This document shows positions 27,807 through 36,362 of a stretch of DNA of 64,000 nt, one piece after another; the first letter of the stretch is position 1; each line of letters opens with the position of its first letter. Origin of the DNA: CAMLJR01 sp964631955 (GTDB taxonomy: Bacteria > Pseudomonadota > Gammaproteobacteria > Pseudomonadales > CAMLJR01); the NCBI GenBank assembly GCA_964631955.1, contig CAZWBA010000003.1, positions 276,611-340,610 of the forward strand, read 5' to 3'. The notes under the pieces were generated by a model. That model did not search any database. It saw nothing but the letters and a program-made list of their open reading frames with translations, and was not told the origin of the DNA. The position numbers and the translations under genes were made by a program.

Positions 27807-28546
27807 CGAGCGACGCCACCGCGGGCGGTGAGGCGACGTTCGACCGGACTATTTTCGACGCGCTGCCGCAAAAACGTTTTCGGGAAAAAACCGCCTATCG
27901 TCTCGTCAATAGCAAATTCCCGCCCATCGATATTTTCGACGATGTCGCCGATAACGAAGAATTCGAAGCGCTATTCCGCCTGCAGTCGAAAACCAATCCG
28001 CGCCTGCTCGATGAAGTCGGACATATTCGTCTAATCGACCCCGAGCGCAGACCATTCGGCATCGCGGGCTGCAACTACGCACTCGGGCCGTTCACTCACA
28101 TCAACCGGTCGGGCTCGCGTTTTTCGCGCGGCGAATTCGGCGTTCTTTACGCCGCCGAAACGATGGACACGGCGCTCGCCGAAACCCATTATCACCAGCA
28201 GCGCTATTTTCAGACGCAGGTGCACGGGCTCAAATACGACCGCATCGTCATGCGCGGTTTGAAACTGAAATTCTCCGGATCGCTCATCAATATCTGCTCG
28301 CCGAGAATCGAACAATACGGCTGGTACGATGCCGACGATTACAGCGCGGCGCAAACATTTGGCGACCTGATCAAACAGGCGGACAGGGATGGCGTGTGGT
28401 ACGACTCGGTGCGCAGACCCGGAGCGGATTGCTACGCCTTATTTTCACCGCATCTGGTCAAATCGGTTTTGCAGACGCAGCATTATGAATTCGTGTGGAA
28501 CGGGCAGCGCATCGATTCTGTCGTGCAGCTTTCCGCTCCGCAGTAG
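27800..28546 (+). CDS. RES-domain toxin (NAD-consuming)
   Basis: A 248-residue RES-family protein, partner of the Xre-type antitoxin immediately upstream. The family name comes from conserved Arg, Glu and Ser residues; here they are likely YRLVNSKFPP, LYAAETMDTALAETHYH and the Ser within LKFSGSLINI or a later position. Characterised RES toxins deplete NAD+ by phosphorolysis or ADP-ribosylate targets. Translation begins at GTG inside the antitoxin gene, a seven-base overlap that supports coupled synthesis. At 248 residues it is longer than many RES toxins (about 150-230), with an N-terminal extension of ~35 residues. Which activity it has is not visible in the sequence. Confidence 0.88.
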   Translation: MVASDATAGGEATFDRTIFDALPQKRFREKTAYRLVNSKFPPIDIFDDVADNEEFEALFRLQSKTNPRLLDEVGHIRLIDPERRPFGIAGCNYALGPFTHINRSGSRFSRGEFGVLYAAETMDTALAETHYHQQRYFQTQVHGLKYDRIVMRGLKLKFSGSLINICSPRIEQYGWYDADDYSAAQTFGDLIKQADRDGVWYDSVRRPGADCYALFSPHLVKSVLQTQHYEFVWNGQRIDSVVQLSAPQ

Positions 28547-28627
28547 CAATTATCCAGAGTCGCCCAATCGGAGAAAGCGCGCCGTGCTGCCACTCAGATA
28601 TCACACATCCATCCAGAGCAATAAAAA

Positions 28628-29557
28628 ATGACTACCTCGATCGCCATCCACCCCGACTTCCAGAAAATTCCCGGTATTGCGCTTTCGTTCAACCCATTGC
28701 TGCTGACGCTGATGAATGGCGCGATGCATTGGGTGGCCGCGCGAAAGTGGGCGAAATACAAGGCGATCGTCACTGAGCACAAGGTGACGGGACTGGATGG
28801 GCATTGTGCTTCGGTGTGGCTGATCAAACCGGCCCACGTGCAAACCCCCGCTCCCGCGCTGGTGTATTGCCACGGGGGGTGGTTCATCATGAAACACACG
28901 CCGCAGCATATTGAAAATGCCGTTCGCTATGCGCAGGAAGCCGGTTGCTGCGTCGCCTTCGTCGATTATCGGCTGGCGCACAAACATGCGTTTCCGGCGG
29001 GATTCAACGATTGTTATTCGGCGCTGGCCTGGCTGCAGCAGAACGCGGAAAAACTCGGCATCGACGCGCAGCGCATTGCCGTCGGCGGCGACAGCGCGGG
29101 TGGCGCAATCGCGGCGGGGCTGGCGCAAAAGGCGCGGGACGAAGGCATTTCCCTGCGCGGGCAGCTGCTGATTTATCCCGTCGCCGATGCCGACTGCAAA
29201 ACCGGTTCGAGCAAAGCCTTCGTCGATGTTCCGCCGTTCAGGCGCGAAACTCCGCACGCGCGCTGGGAGATGTATCTCGGCCATCCGGCAGCGACCGGGC
29301 TGCCGCCTTACGCCTCGCCGATGCACGGAAAACTGACCGGCCTGCCTGATGCGTATGTCGAAACAGGGGAGTACGATCTGTTGCGTGACGAAGGTGCGGC
29401 GTATGCGAAGGCTCTCACCGAAAACCGGGTGAATGTGACGCTGAACGAAACGAAAGGCACGGTGCACGGTTACGATCTGCTGGTGCCGAAATCGAAGATT
29501 TCACGGGATGCAATGATGAGTCGCGTGCAGTTTTTGCAAAAGATTTTTACTTGCTGA
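28628..29557 (+). CDS. Alpha/beta hydrolase of the hormone-sensitive lipase family
   Basis: A 309-residue esterase of the HSL (family IV) group. It shows the oxyanion motif YCHGGWF near residue 83, the nucleophile elbow GGDSAGGAIAAG with Ser near residue 157, an Asp in VETGEYDLLRDEG and a catalytic His in GTVHGYDLL near the C-terminus. HSL enzymes hydrolyse short to medium acyl esters. The ATG follows CAGAGCAATAAAA, a weak ribosome site. Two bases separate its stop from the sirtuin start, so the two genes are probably co-transcribed. Physiological substrate unknown. Confidence 0.92.
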   Translation: MTTSIAIHPDFQKIPGIALSFNPLLLTLMNGAMHWVAARKWAKYKAIVTEHKVTGLDGHCASVWLIKPAHVQTPAPALVYCHGGWFIMKHTPQHIENAVRYAQEAGCCVAFVDYRLAHKHAFPAGFNDCYSALAWLQQNAEKLGIDAQRIAVGGDSAGGAIAAGLAQKARDEGISLRGQLLIYPVADADCKTGSSKAFVDVPPFRRETPHARWEMYLGHPAATGLPPYASPMHGKLTGLPDAYVETGEYDLLRDEGAAYAKALTENRVNVTLNETKGTVHGYDLLVPKSKISRDAMMSRVQFLQKIFTC

Positions 29558-29558
29558 C

Positions 29559-30239
29559 ATGAAAAAAAATATCGTCGTATTTACCGGGGCTGGCATCAGC
29601 GCCGAGAGCGGCATAAAAACATTTCGCGCGGCCGATGGGTTGTGGGAAGAACATCGTGTCGAAGATGTCGCCACGCCCGAAGCCTGGCGGCGCGACCCCG
29701 ATCTGGTGCTGCGTTTTTACAACGGGCGTCGCCGCAGTGTCGCCAGCGCGCAGCCGAATGCCGCGCATATCGCGCTCGCACGGCTCGAACGATTCGCCGA
29801 TGTAAAAATCATCACGCAAAATATCGACGATCTGCACGAGCGCGCCGGCTCGACCGCTGTACTGCATCTGCATGGCGAAATCATGAAATCGCGCAGCACA
29901 TGCGATGGCGAACTTTATGAAACGCACGGCAACGATATTCGGCCCGGCGATCTGTGTCCGCGCGGCGCACAATTGCGCCCGCATGTGGTGTGGTTCGGCG
30001 AAGCCGTGCCGATGATGGAAGCGGCAATCGAACTGGCGATGCGCGCCGATATTTTTCTCGTCGTCGGCACATCGCTCGCGGTATATCCGGCCGCATCGCT
30101 ATTGCAATGCGTGCGGCCCGATGCCGAAAAATATATCGTCACGCTCGATCTTACGAATGAACCGCGACGCGATTTCATCTGGCTGAAAGAAAAAGCGTCG
30201 ATCGGTGTGCCGGGGCTGGTTGAGCAATGGTTGAGTTAA
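29559..30239 (+). CDS. cobB: NAD-dependent protein deacylase (class III sirtuin)
   Basis: A 226-residue sirtuin that removes acyl groups from lysines using NAD+. Motifs are FTGAGISAESGI, TQNIDDLHERAG, the catalytic His105 in LHLHGE, VVWFGE and VVGTSLAVYPA. Tyr54 and Arg57 (FYNGRR) correspond to the acyl-pocket Tyr-x-x-Arg of SIRT5-like enzymes, so desuccinylase or demalonylase activity is likely. The zinc ribbon is reduced: only two Cys (115 and 133) remain of the usual four, as in several bacterial short class III sirtuins. It follows the hydrolase gene directly and is convergent with the sulfate-binding protein gene. Confidence 0.92.
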   Translation: MKKNIVVFTGAGISAESGIKTFRAADGLWEEHRVEDVATPEAWRRDPDLVLRFYNGRRRSVASAQPNAAHIALARLERFADVKIITQNIDDLHERAGSTAVLHLHGEIMKSRSTCDGELYETHGNDIRPGDLCPRGAQLRPHVVWFGEAVPMMEAAIELAMRADIFLVVGTSLAVYPAASLLQCVRPDAEKYIVTLDLTNEPRRDFIWLKEKASIGVPGLVEQWLS

Positions 30240-30243
30240 ATAA

Positions 30244-31308
30244 TTACTTCACATAAATCTGATCGAACACAGCGCCATCGACAAAGTGCTCGGCCTGTGC
30301 CTGCTTCCACGAACCGAAAACCTCATCGATACGGAACAGCGTCAGCTTTGGAAAGCGATCGAGATCAGCCTTGTCGGCGAACTCGGGTTTCGACGGCCGA
30401 TAAAAATGTTTGGCAATGATGCGTTGCGCAGGCGCCGAATAGAGATGTTCGAGATACGCCTGCGCGATTTTATCGGTGCCGCGCTCCTTCGCATTTTTCT
30501 CGACGACAGCGACCGAAGGCTCGGCCAGAATGCTGATGGAAGGCACCACGATTTCGAATTTATCGCTGCCGAATTCCTTCAACAGGAGAAACGCTTCGTT
30601 TTCCCAGGTCAACAGCACGTCGCCGATCGAACGCTCTGCAAACGTGGTGGCCGATCCGCGCGCGCCCGAATCGAGCACGGGCACATGCTGGTACAGCGCG
30701 GTGATGTAATCGCGCGCTTTTTTCTGCGCCGCAACCACTTTCGGATCGCTCGCATTTTTCACTTTATTCAAATCGCCCAGTTCCTGCTTGAGCGCCCATC
30801 CCCAGCCAGCGAGATAAGCCCAGCGCGGCGCGCCGCCGGTTTTCGGATTCGGTGTGATGACCTGAATATCGCCCTTAATCAGATCGCCCCAGTCGCGCAC
30901 ATTTTTCGGATTGCCCTTGCGCACGAGAAAAACGATGGTCGATGTGTACGGAGAGCTGTTGCCCGGCAACCGGTTTTGCCAGTCGAGTGGAATTTTTTTG
31001 CTGCGCGCGGCAATTTCATCGATATCGTTCGCCAGCGCCAGCGTGACCACATCGGCGGCGAGTCCATCGATCACCGAGCGCGCCTGCTTGCCGGATCCGC
31101 CGTGCGATTGCTGCACTTTTACGGTGTCGCCGGTTTTACTTTTCCAGTAATCACCGAACAACGGATTGTATTCCTGATACAACTCGCGCGTCGGATCGTA
31201 CGACACATTCAGCAATGTATATTCAGCCGCCGCTGCAGCTGTGGAGAAATGCAGTGCGCCCAGCGCGAGCGAAGCGAAGGCTAAACGTTTTCCGAGCGAT
31301 GCGAGCAT
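30244..31308 (-). CDS. sbp: Periplasmic sulfate-binding protein (Sbp/CysP family)
   Basis: A 354-residue periplasmic solute-binding protein. It has a signal peptide ending SAAAAA near residue 27, then LLNVSYDPTRELYQEYN, VQQSHGGSGKQARSVIDGL and ANDIDEIA, all sulfate-binding protein signatures, followed by LVRKGNPKNVRDWGDLIK and NPKTGGAPRWAYLAGWGWAL. In E. coli Sbp delivers sulfate to CysTWA. Here no permease or ATPase gene is next to it, so it must feed a transporter encoded elsewhere. It is convergent with the sirtuin gene, four bases between stops. About 280 bases of non-coding sequence lie upstream; I did not find a clear CysB site there. Confidence 0.94.
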   Translation of the reverse strand: MLASLGKRLAFASLALGALHFSTAAAAAEYTLLNVSYDPTRELYQEYNPLFGDYWKSKTGDTVKVQQSHGGSGKQARSVIDGLAADVVTLALANDIDEIAARSKKIPLDWQNRLPGNSSPYTSTIVFLVRKGNPKNVRDWGDLIKGDIQVITPNPKTGGAPRWAYLAGWGWALKQELGDLNKVKNASDPKVVAAQKKARDYITALYQHVPVLDSGARGSATTFAERSIGDVLLTWENEAFLLLKEFGSDKFEIVVPSISILAEPSVAVVEKNAKERGTDKIAQAYLEHLYSAPAQRIIAKHFYRPSKPEFADKADLDRFPKLTLFRIDEVFGSWKQAQAEHFVDGAVFDQIYVK

Positions 31309-31591
31309 GGGTAATCCTTGAATATTCGTTGTTGTCGGCGTGCACTTTAAACAGCAGTGGCAAATTGAAAAAATATTGTTTTCTTATTAGCTAATGCTCA
31401 AAAAAACAGTTCGCTGCCGTTCATCTACATTTATAGCGAGTTATTTTTTCTTTACTACACTTCGTCAGGGCCGGCGCTAATGTGAGCCACTCACGTTCGA
31501 CTTTCGCCGCTGCCCGATCAAAAAATGTGCACCACTAACGGTGTCGCTCAGTTGCTTAAAACTTGTATGCCCGACTAAGGAGTTCTGCATC

Positions 31592-32911
31592 ATGCGGTTT
31601 GCAGCCAATCATTTTTCCCGTCTCACTCTGGCTTCTGTCATTGCCCTGCTCTGCGCCTGCGGCGGCGGTGGAGGCGGCCATCACAGCGCTGAAAATTCGA
31701 ACGGTGGAAGCAATAACGGCGGCGGCAATACGTCCGCACCCACACAAACCGGCACATTGACCGATAGTGCGGTCGCCGGCGTTCGCTATGAAACCAGTGG
31801 CGGCTACAGCGGCACCACCGATGCACAGGGTCATTTTCTCTACAACGTGGGCGAAACCGTCACCTTCAAAATCGGCGATCTGACACTGGGTGAAATTACG
31901 CCGAGCGGCACCGAAGCGACCGTCACCCCGATCGAGCTGGCCACCAGCGCAGCGGGCGTGGTCAACACCGATAAAGTCACCAATCTGCTGGTGCTGCTGC
32001 AATCGCTCGATAGCGATGGCGATCCGGACAACGGCATCAATATCCCTGCGTCCGCCGCGACGGCTATCACCGGAAACACGGCAACATCGATCCAGCTCGA
32101 CACCGATCCGACATCGTTTTCCAGCAATCCGAATCTGACCAGCGTGGTGCAGCAGGCAAACGGTTCCAGCGCCACCGTGGTCAGCACGGCGCAGGCGCTC
32201 GATCATTTCAAGGAAAACTTCCTGAATCAGCTGGCGGGAACCTGGGTTTTTGCTCCGGGCTCCGAAGAGAAAATCGTGTTTCGCTTCAACAAGACCGGCG
32301 ATTACATCATGGGTGAATACGCGCCCGAGGATGATAGCGGCGGCAGCGGCATCGAGCGCGGCACCATTGCCTGGGAGCCGACGACGGGTGAAATCACCGC
32401 TGACAATTTCAGCGTTGATACCAATGGCGAGTGGGGACTCAGCCATCCGTACGATGAAAAATTATTTCTCGCGCTGGAAGGCGAAAACACCCTCCTGGTT
32501 ACCATAAAGGAAGGCGATGAGCAGGAAGTGTTGCGACTGAGCCGCGTGCAGGCGTCCAGCAATGATATCGGCGGCCTCTGGGCGAAGGATGACGGCACCA
32601 ATTTCGGCAAGCAGCAATTCATTTTCTTCGCCACCGGCCAGTACATGATGCTCGATCCCGTCGGCGATGAAGACGAGGTGGGTTGCGGCGAGCCCGGTCT
32701 GGAATTGGGCAGTTATCTATTCAGCAATAATCAGCTGAGCTTTTCGAATATTGTCGAAGACACCAACGGCTGCGCCGGTGTGCACGACGATGAAGACGAT
32801 AGCTACGGCGTTTTCACAACAACGCTGGACAATGCCAACGGCAAACTCACGGCGGAAGCAGATGGCGATACCTTCTCTCTTTACCGCGAAGGTGTAGCGC
32901 CAACACCGTAA
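31592..32911 (+). CDS. Uncharacterised surface lipoprotein with carboxypeptidase-like beta domain
   Basis: A 439-residue lipoprotein with signal peptide and lipobox SVIALLCAC, followed by a Gly/Ser/Asn-rich linker (~22-50). The next part, DSAVAGVRYET to FKIGDLTLGE, then VTNLLVLLQSLDSDGDPDNGI, is a modular pattern found in many gammaproteobacterial cell-surface lipoproteins, where it resembles a carboxypeptidase-regulatory-like fold. The C-terminal half is acidic, with many DDE/EDD clusters and two repeat-like units beginning LAGTWVF and IGGLWAK. AAGGAG nine bases before the ATG fixes the start. It is monocistronic and ends in a strong terminator. Function unknown; surface attachment or ion binding is plausible. 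Confidence 0.8.
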   Translation: MRFAANHFSRLTLASVIALLCACGGGGGGHHSAENSNGGSNNGGGNTSAPTQTGTLTDSAVAGVRYETSGGYSGTTDAQGHFLYNVGETVTFKIGDLTLGEITPSGTEATVTPIELATSAAGVVNTDKVTNLLVLLQSLDSDGDPDNGINIPASAATAITGNTATSIQLDTDPTSFSSNPNLTSVVQQANGSSATVVSTAQALDHFKENFLNQLAGTWVFAPGSEEKIVFRFNKTGDYIMGEYAPEDDSGGSGIERGTIAWEPTTGEITADNFSVDTNGEWGLSHPYDEKLFLALEGENTLLVTIKEGDEQEVLRLSRVQASSNDIGGLWAKDDGTNFGKQQFIFFATGQYMMLDPVGDEDEVGCGEPGLELGSYLFSNNQLSFSNIVEDTNGCAGVHDDEDDSYGVFTTTLDNANGKLTAEADGDTFSLYREGVAPTP

Positions 32912-32923
32912 TACGGGCCAGCG

Positions 32924-32957
32924 AAAAGCCCGGCTGTATGCGCAGCCGGGCTTTTTT
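32924..32957 (+). terminator. Intrinsic terminator after the lipoprotein gene
   Basis: AGCCCGGCTG and CAGCCGGGCT form a ten-base perfect stem around TATGCG, preceded by four A and followed by a T-run. It lies 16 bases after the lipoprotein stop codon and could also stop transcription from the glycosylase gene on the other strand. Confidence 0.9.
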
Positions 32958-32998
32958 ATGTGCGGGAGAAATTCGTCGCTCTCAACGATTCGCGACTT

Positions 32999-33616
32999 TC
33001 AATATTCGACAGGAATGGGATCGAGCGAGCGCCACAGATACCACGTCGCCACCGTTGCCCACGGCGTAAATAATTCGAGATATTCGTGCACCTGTTGCCG
33101 ACTGATGCGTTCACCGGCGAAATAATGTTTTTCCACCGCGCGGATCAGACCGATATCGTCGACCGGCCACACATTGGGTCGCATGAGATAAAAAATCAGA
33201 AACATTTCGGCGGTCCAGCGACCGATGCCCCTGACATCGCACAATTCCGCGATAACCGCTTCATCCTCCATCGCATGCCAGCGGCGCGGTTTGATTTTTC
33301 CGGTAACGAAGTGCGTGGAAAGATCGCGCAGATATAAAATTTTCTGACGCGACAATCCCGCGGTGCGCAGCGTTTCATCGCTCACCGCCAATACATTTTC
33401 CGGAGTGGTTTTTTCGACGGCGCTTTCGAATTTATTCCATACCGATTGCGCCGCCTTCACCGAAATCTGCTGACCGACGATGGCACGCGCCAGCGTCTGG
33501 AACGGATTGCCGCGCGTGCGCAGCGCGGCTTCGGGATAACTCGCGATAAGTTTTTTCATCACCTTGCAGCGCCGGCTCAAATGCGCGCAGGCTTTCTGCC
33601 AGTATTCGGGTGTCAT
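32999..33616 (-). CDS. DNA-3-methyladenine glycosylase (AlkA-like, HhH-GPD family)
   Basis: A 205-residue base-excision repair glycosylase. The helix-hairpin-helix is LCDVRGIGRWTAEMFLIF and is followed by the catalytic Asp in WPVDDIGLIRAV. Upstream, NPFQTLARAIVGQQISVKAAQSVWNKF is typical of the 3-methyladenine glycosylase II group. It lacks the ~80-residue N-terminal AlkA domain of the E. coli enzyme, so it belongs to the short (single-domain) subgroup and removes alkylated purines. The AI-2E family gene ends 15 bases before its start on the same strand, so the two may share a transcript. No adaptive-response genes (ada, alkB) are near. Confidence 0.93.
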   Translation of the reverse strand: MTPEYWQKACAHLSRRCKVMKKLIASYPEAALRTRGNPFQTLARAIVGQQISVKAAQSVWNKFESAVEKTTPENVLAVSDETLRTAGLSRQKILYLRDLSTHFVTGKIKPRRWHAMEDEAVIAELCDVRGIGRWTAEMFLIFYLMRPNVWPVDDIGLIRAVEKHYFAGERISRQQVHEYLELFTPWATVATWYLWRSLDPIPVEY

Positions 33617-33631
33617 CGCAGCGGACAGACT

Positions 33632-34672
33632 CTATGGATTGAAATCGCGCATGAAAATATCCCAGAACACGATGAAGACTCCGGTGATCAGCGGCCCCAG
33701 CACAAAACCGTTGAGGCCGAACACGGCGATGCCGCCGAGGGTGGAAAGCAGGACGAGATAATCGGGAATCTGCGTCGAGCGACCGACCAGAATCGGGCGC
33801 AATAAATTATCGACGAGGCCGATCACGCCGGCGCCGAATGCAATCAGAACCAGCCCCTGCCACACCGCGCCGGACATCAGAAAATAAATCGCAACCGGAC
33901 CCCACACCAGCGCCGAACCCACCGAAGGCAGCAGCGATGCGAACGCCATCACCACGCCCCACAACAGCGCCGCCTCGACATTGAATACCCAGAAAATGAA
34001 ACCGCCGAGCGTGCCCTGCACGGCAGCGACGACCATATTGCCCTTGATGGTCGCTGCGGTGACTTCGGTAATTTTTCGCAGCAGCTGCCGTTCGCGCTGA
34101 TCGCCGAGCGGCAGTGCCCGAATCAATAATTCAATGAGCGATTCGCCGTCGCGCATGAAAAAAAATGCGAGGTACAACATCAAAATGAAGCTGATGCAGA
34201 ACCGCGCGGCATTGTTGCCGAAGGTCAGCGCCTGCGACGTCATGTAACTGCCCGCTTCCTTCACCGCCGTCATCAGATACGATTGCAGATCGCTGAAATT
34301 GACACCCAGCGGTTCGATGACCCGATGCAGTGCGGGAATACTGCCTTTGGCCTTATCGATGTATTCGTTCGGATTGATTTCGCCGTTGTGAAAGCGCTCG
34401 TACAGATCGCGCCCTTCCTGCACCAGCGAAAACGTCAGAAACAGCAGCGGCAGAATGACCATAAGTGTGCTGAGTAACAGAACGGTGAGCGCGAGCAGGT
34501 TGTTGCGCCCGCGAAAACGCGGTTCCAGGCGTTTCTGCAGCGGATGAAAAACAATGGCGATAACGGCGGCCCACATGATCGCGCCATAGAACGGTTGCAC
34601 GATCCATCCAAACAGCAAGGTGACGATAATCAGGAATATCAGAAATGAGGATTGGGCGAGTTTTTGCTGCAT
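33632..34672 (-). CDS. AI-2E family transporter (PerM-like)
   Basis: A 346-residue membrane protein of the AI-2E/PerM family. It starts with a hydrophobic pair of helices, then has an extracytoplasmic loop around residues 75-140, and C-terminal helices with VGSALVWGPVAIYFLMSG and LLRPILVGRSTQIPDYLVLLSTLGGIAVFGLNGFVLGP, the strongest family signature. Members have been proposed to export the quorum signal AI-2 or to act as Na+/H+ antiporters; the role here is open. The start was chosen for GGAAG four bases upstream of MQQKLAQ; an ATG 39 bases earlier lacks a ribosome site. It precedes the glycosylase gene by 15 bases. Confidence 0.9.
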   Translation of the reverse strand: MQQKLAQSSFLIFLIIVTLLFGWIVQPFYGAIMWAAVIAIVFHPLQKRLEPRFRGRNNLLALTVLLLSTLMVILPLLFLTFSLVQEGRDLYERFHNGEINPNEYIDKAKGSIPALHRVIEPLGVNFSDLQSYLMTAVKEAGSYMTSQALTFGNNAARFCISFILMLYLAFFFMRDGESLIELLIRALPLGDQRERQLLRKITEVTAATIKGNMVVAAVQGTLGGFIFWVFNVEAALLWGVVMAFASLLPSVGSALVWGPVAIYFLMSGAVWQGLVLIAFGAGVIGLVDNLLRPILVGRSTQIPDYLVLLSTLGGIAVFGLNGFVLGPLITGVFIVFWDIFMRDFNP

Positions 34673-34755
34673 GAGTCTTCCATTGATTGCGCCTATACTG
34701 GCCGACAGCATGCGTATTTTTTCAGGAAATTAAAAGCCCCGCCGAGGATCGAATC

Positions 34756-35217
34756 ATGACTCCCATTCACTGCAGACAACGGCCTGGTATTTTTGATTTA
34801 ACGCTCGTTATTTTTGCCTTATCGACCGCTGCCGGCGCAGCTTATGCGGCGGATACGCCCGCGCAGGACAGCAAGCGCTGCATTCCGATCAAGGATATCC
34901 GCCGCACCGAAGTGATCGATGATCAAAATATTCTGTTTCATCTGAGGAACAAAAAAACCTACAACAATCATCTGCCGCACCGTTGCGGCGGACTGGCGTA
35001 TGCGAAAGCTTTCAAATACGAAACAGCGCAGAGCGAGCTGTGCAATGTCGATATCATTTCGGTCATCAATACAACGACGGGCACGCTGATGCCGGGCGCT
35101 TCGTGTGCGCTGGGATTATTCGAACGCGTCGAAGCCAAATCGACCGACACCAAACCCTCACATTCTTCAGCGGGCGATTCCGATATTGACGGCTCGCAGA
35201 AAAGCGCGACGGATTAA
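34756..35217 (+). CDS. DUF6491-like secreted protein
   Basis: A 153-residue exported protein with a signal peptide ending near AYAAD (residue ~32). The mature part, KRCIPIKDIRRTEVIDDQNILF, then NNHLPHRCGGLAYAKAF, ELCNVDII and CALGLF, fits the Cys-rich layout of the DUF6491 family (paired Cys residues and a conserved DDxxILF segment). The C-terminal 25 residues are polar. The ATG has GAGG eight bases upstream. Its stop overlaps the stop of the convergent auxin-efflux-type gene by three bases. No function is known for the family; the assignment rests on pattern recognition only. Confidence 0.65.
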   Translation: MTPIHCRQRPGIFDLTLVIFALSTAAGAAYAADTPAQDSKRCIPIKDIRRTEVIDDQNILFHLRNKKTYNNHLPHRCGGLAYAKAFKYETAQSELCNVDIISVINTTTGTLMPGASCALGLFERVEAKSTDTKPSHSSAGDSDIDGSQKSATD

Positions 35218-36137
35218 AGCAGCCAGTGCATCAGTGCAAACCAGAGCGGCAGCGTCGCCAGCGACACAATTAAACCGAACCCCACCGCTGCCGTGCACAA
35301 CCGCGGCGCAAGATTGCTGCTGATGGCCATGATGGCCGCCGTAACCATCGTCGGCATCGCCGCTTCGAATACAGTGACGCGAGCCGCCAGTTCGCGATGA
35401 TCCGTCATCAGAAAAAATGCGAGCGCAAGTGCGGGTGAAATTATCAGCCGCAACACCAGCACAGCGATAAGTGGTTGCCGGAGTTGCGCAGGCACATGCC
35501 ACGATAACTGCAACCCCACAATAAACATTGCGAGCGGCGCCAGCGTCAAACCGAGCAGCGACAACAGCCGTTCGAGCGGCGCCGGATATTGCACGCCATT
35601 GAGCGCGAGCCCCGCCAGCAACGCATAAAACGGCGGAAAACCGAAAATACGTTTAACGATGGCGAATGCGGAAAGGGTTTGCCTGCCGGATTTTTCGTCG
35701 CCGGAAAAAATCGCCAGCAGAATCGGCGTGCCGATGGCGAACATCATGAAATTGCCGAGCTGGTCGAACATGATGGCGTAGGGCATGCCGGCGTCGCCGA
35801 AAAATGCGCGCACCATCGGGAACCCCAGATACGAACTATTGCCGTAGAGCGACAGGATCAGCATCGCGCCCACAATGTCGCGGGACCATTTCAGGCGGCG
35901 TGCCAGCCAGAAAATACAGGCCGACAACACCAGCGCCAGCGACCACGGCGCCAGCATCGGTAACAGCGCATTGTTATCGAGTACCAGTTGCGGCAGCTTC
36001 AGCAGAATGACGGCGGGCAGCGTGACATTGATAATGAATTTATTGATGTAGAGCGGCGCTTTATCGGGCAGCGCAAACAGGCGTCTGCACAGTACGCCGA
36101 GCGCGAGAAAAACCGCGATAACGATGAAATTCTGCAT
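35214..36137 (-). CDS. AEC (auxin efflux carrier) family transporter
   Basis: A 307-residue inner-membrane carrier with about ten hydrophobic helices. It shows the AEC-family features NKFIINVTLPAVILLKLP in the N-terminal half, YGNSSYLGFPMVRAFFG with the Asn/Gly-Pro crossover, and AAMPTMVTAAIMA in the C-terminal half. AEC proteins export organic anions such as malate or malonate. The length matches the family (~310). The start MQNFIVIAVFLALG was chosen because it begins the first helix and matches family length; longer readings add ~100 unrelated residues. The gene is convergent with the DUF6491-like gene and divergent from the MobA-like gene. Confidence 0.9.
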   Translation of the reverse strand: MQNFIVIAVFLALGVLCRRLFALPDKAPLYINKFIINVTLPAVILLKLPQLVLDNNALLPMLAPWSLALVLSACIFWLARRLKWSRDIVGAMLILSLYGNSSYLGFPMVRAFFGDAGMPYAIMFDQLGNFMMFAIGTPILLAIFSGDEKSGRQTLSAFAIVKRIFGFPPFYALLAGLALNGVQYPAPLERLLSLLGLTLAPLAMFIVGLQLSWHVPAQLRQPLIAVLVLRLIISPALALAFFLMTDHRELAARVTVFEAAMPTMVTAAIMAISSNLAPRLCTAAVGFGLIVSLATLPLWFALMHWLL

Positions 36138-36226
36138 TGACCTGATTTCCAGCAGCGTATGCATGACGATGACAGCATCGCGCCATGATAAACCAGGCGC
36201 GCGATCGCAGCTCTGCGCAACGAATC

Positions 36227-36288
36227 CGTGTTGCATTGCACTTCGATAAGACGTGCTATCGATAAGACGTGCGATCCAATGCAACACG
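36227..36288. repeat. Hairpin with internal tandem repeat in the AEC/MobA-like divergent promoter
   Basis: CGTGTTGCATTG (36227-36238) and CAATGCAACACG (36277-36288) are perfect 12-base inverted arms. Between them TCGATAAGACGTGC occurs twice (36243-36256 and 36259-36272, period 16). The element lies 90 bases from the AEC start and 75 bases from the MobA-like start. It could be a regulator-binding array or a compact transposon-like remnant. Confidence 0.65.
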
Positions 36289-36362
36289 CGATCCGATAAA
36301 AAATCGGCGCGCTGGTAAAATCGCGCCGGCTGGTGCTGAATGCAATCAATTAATCCATCGGG

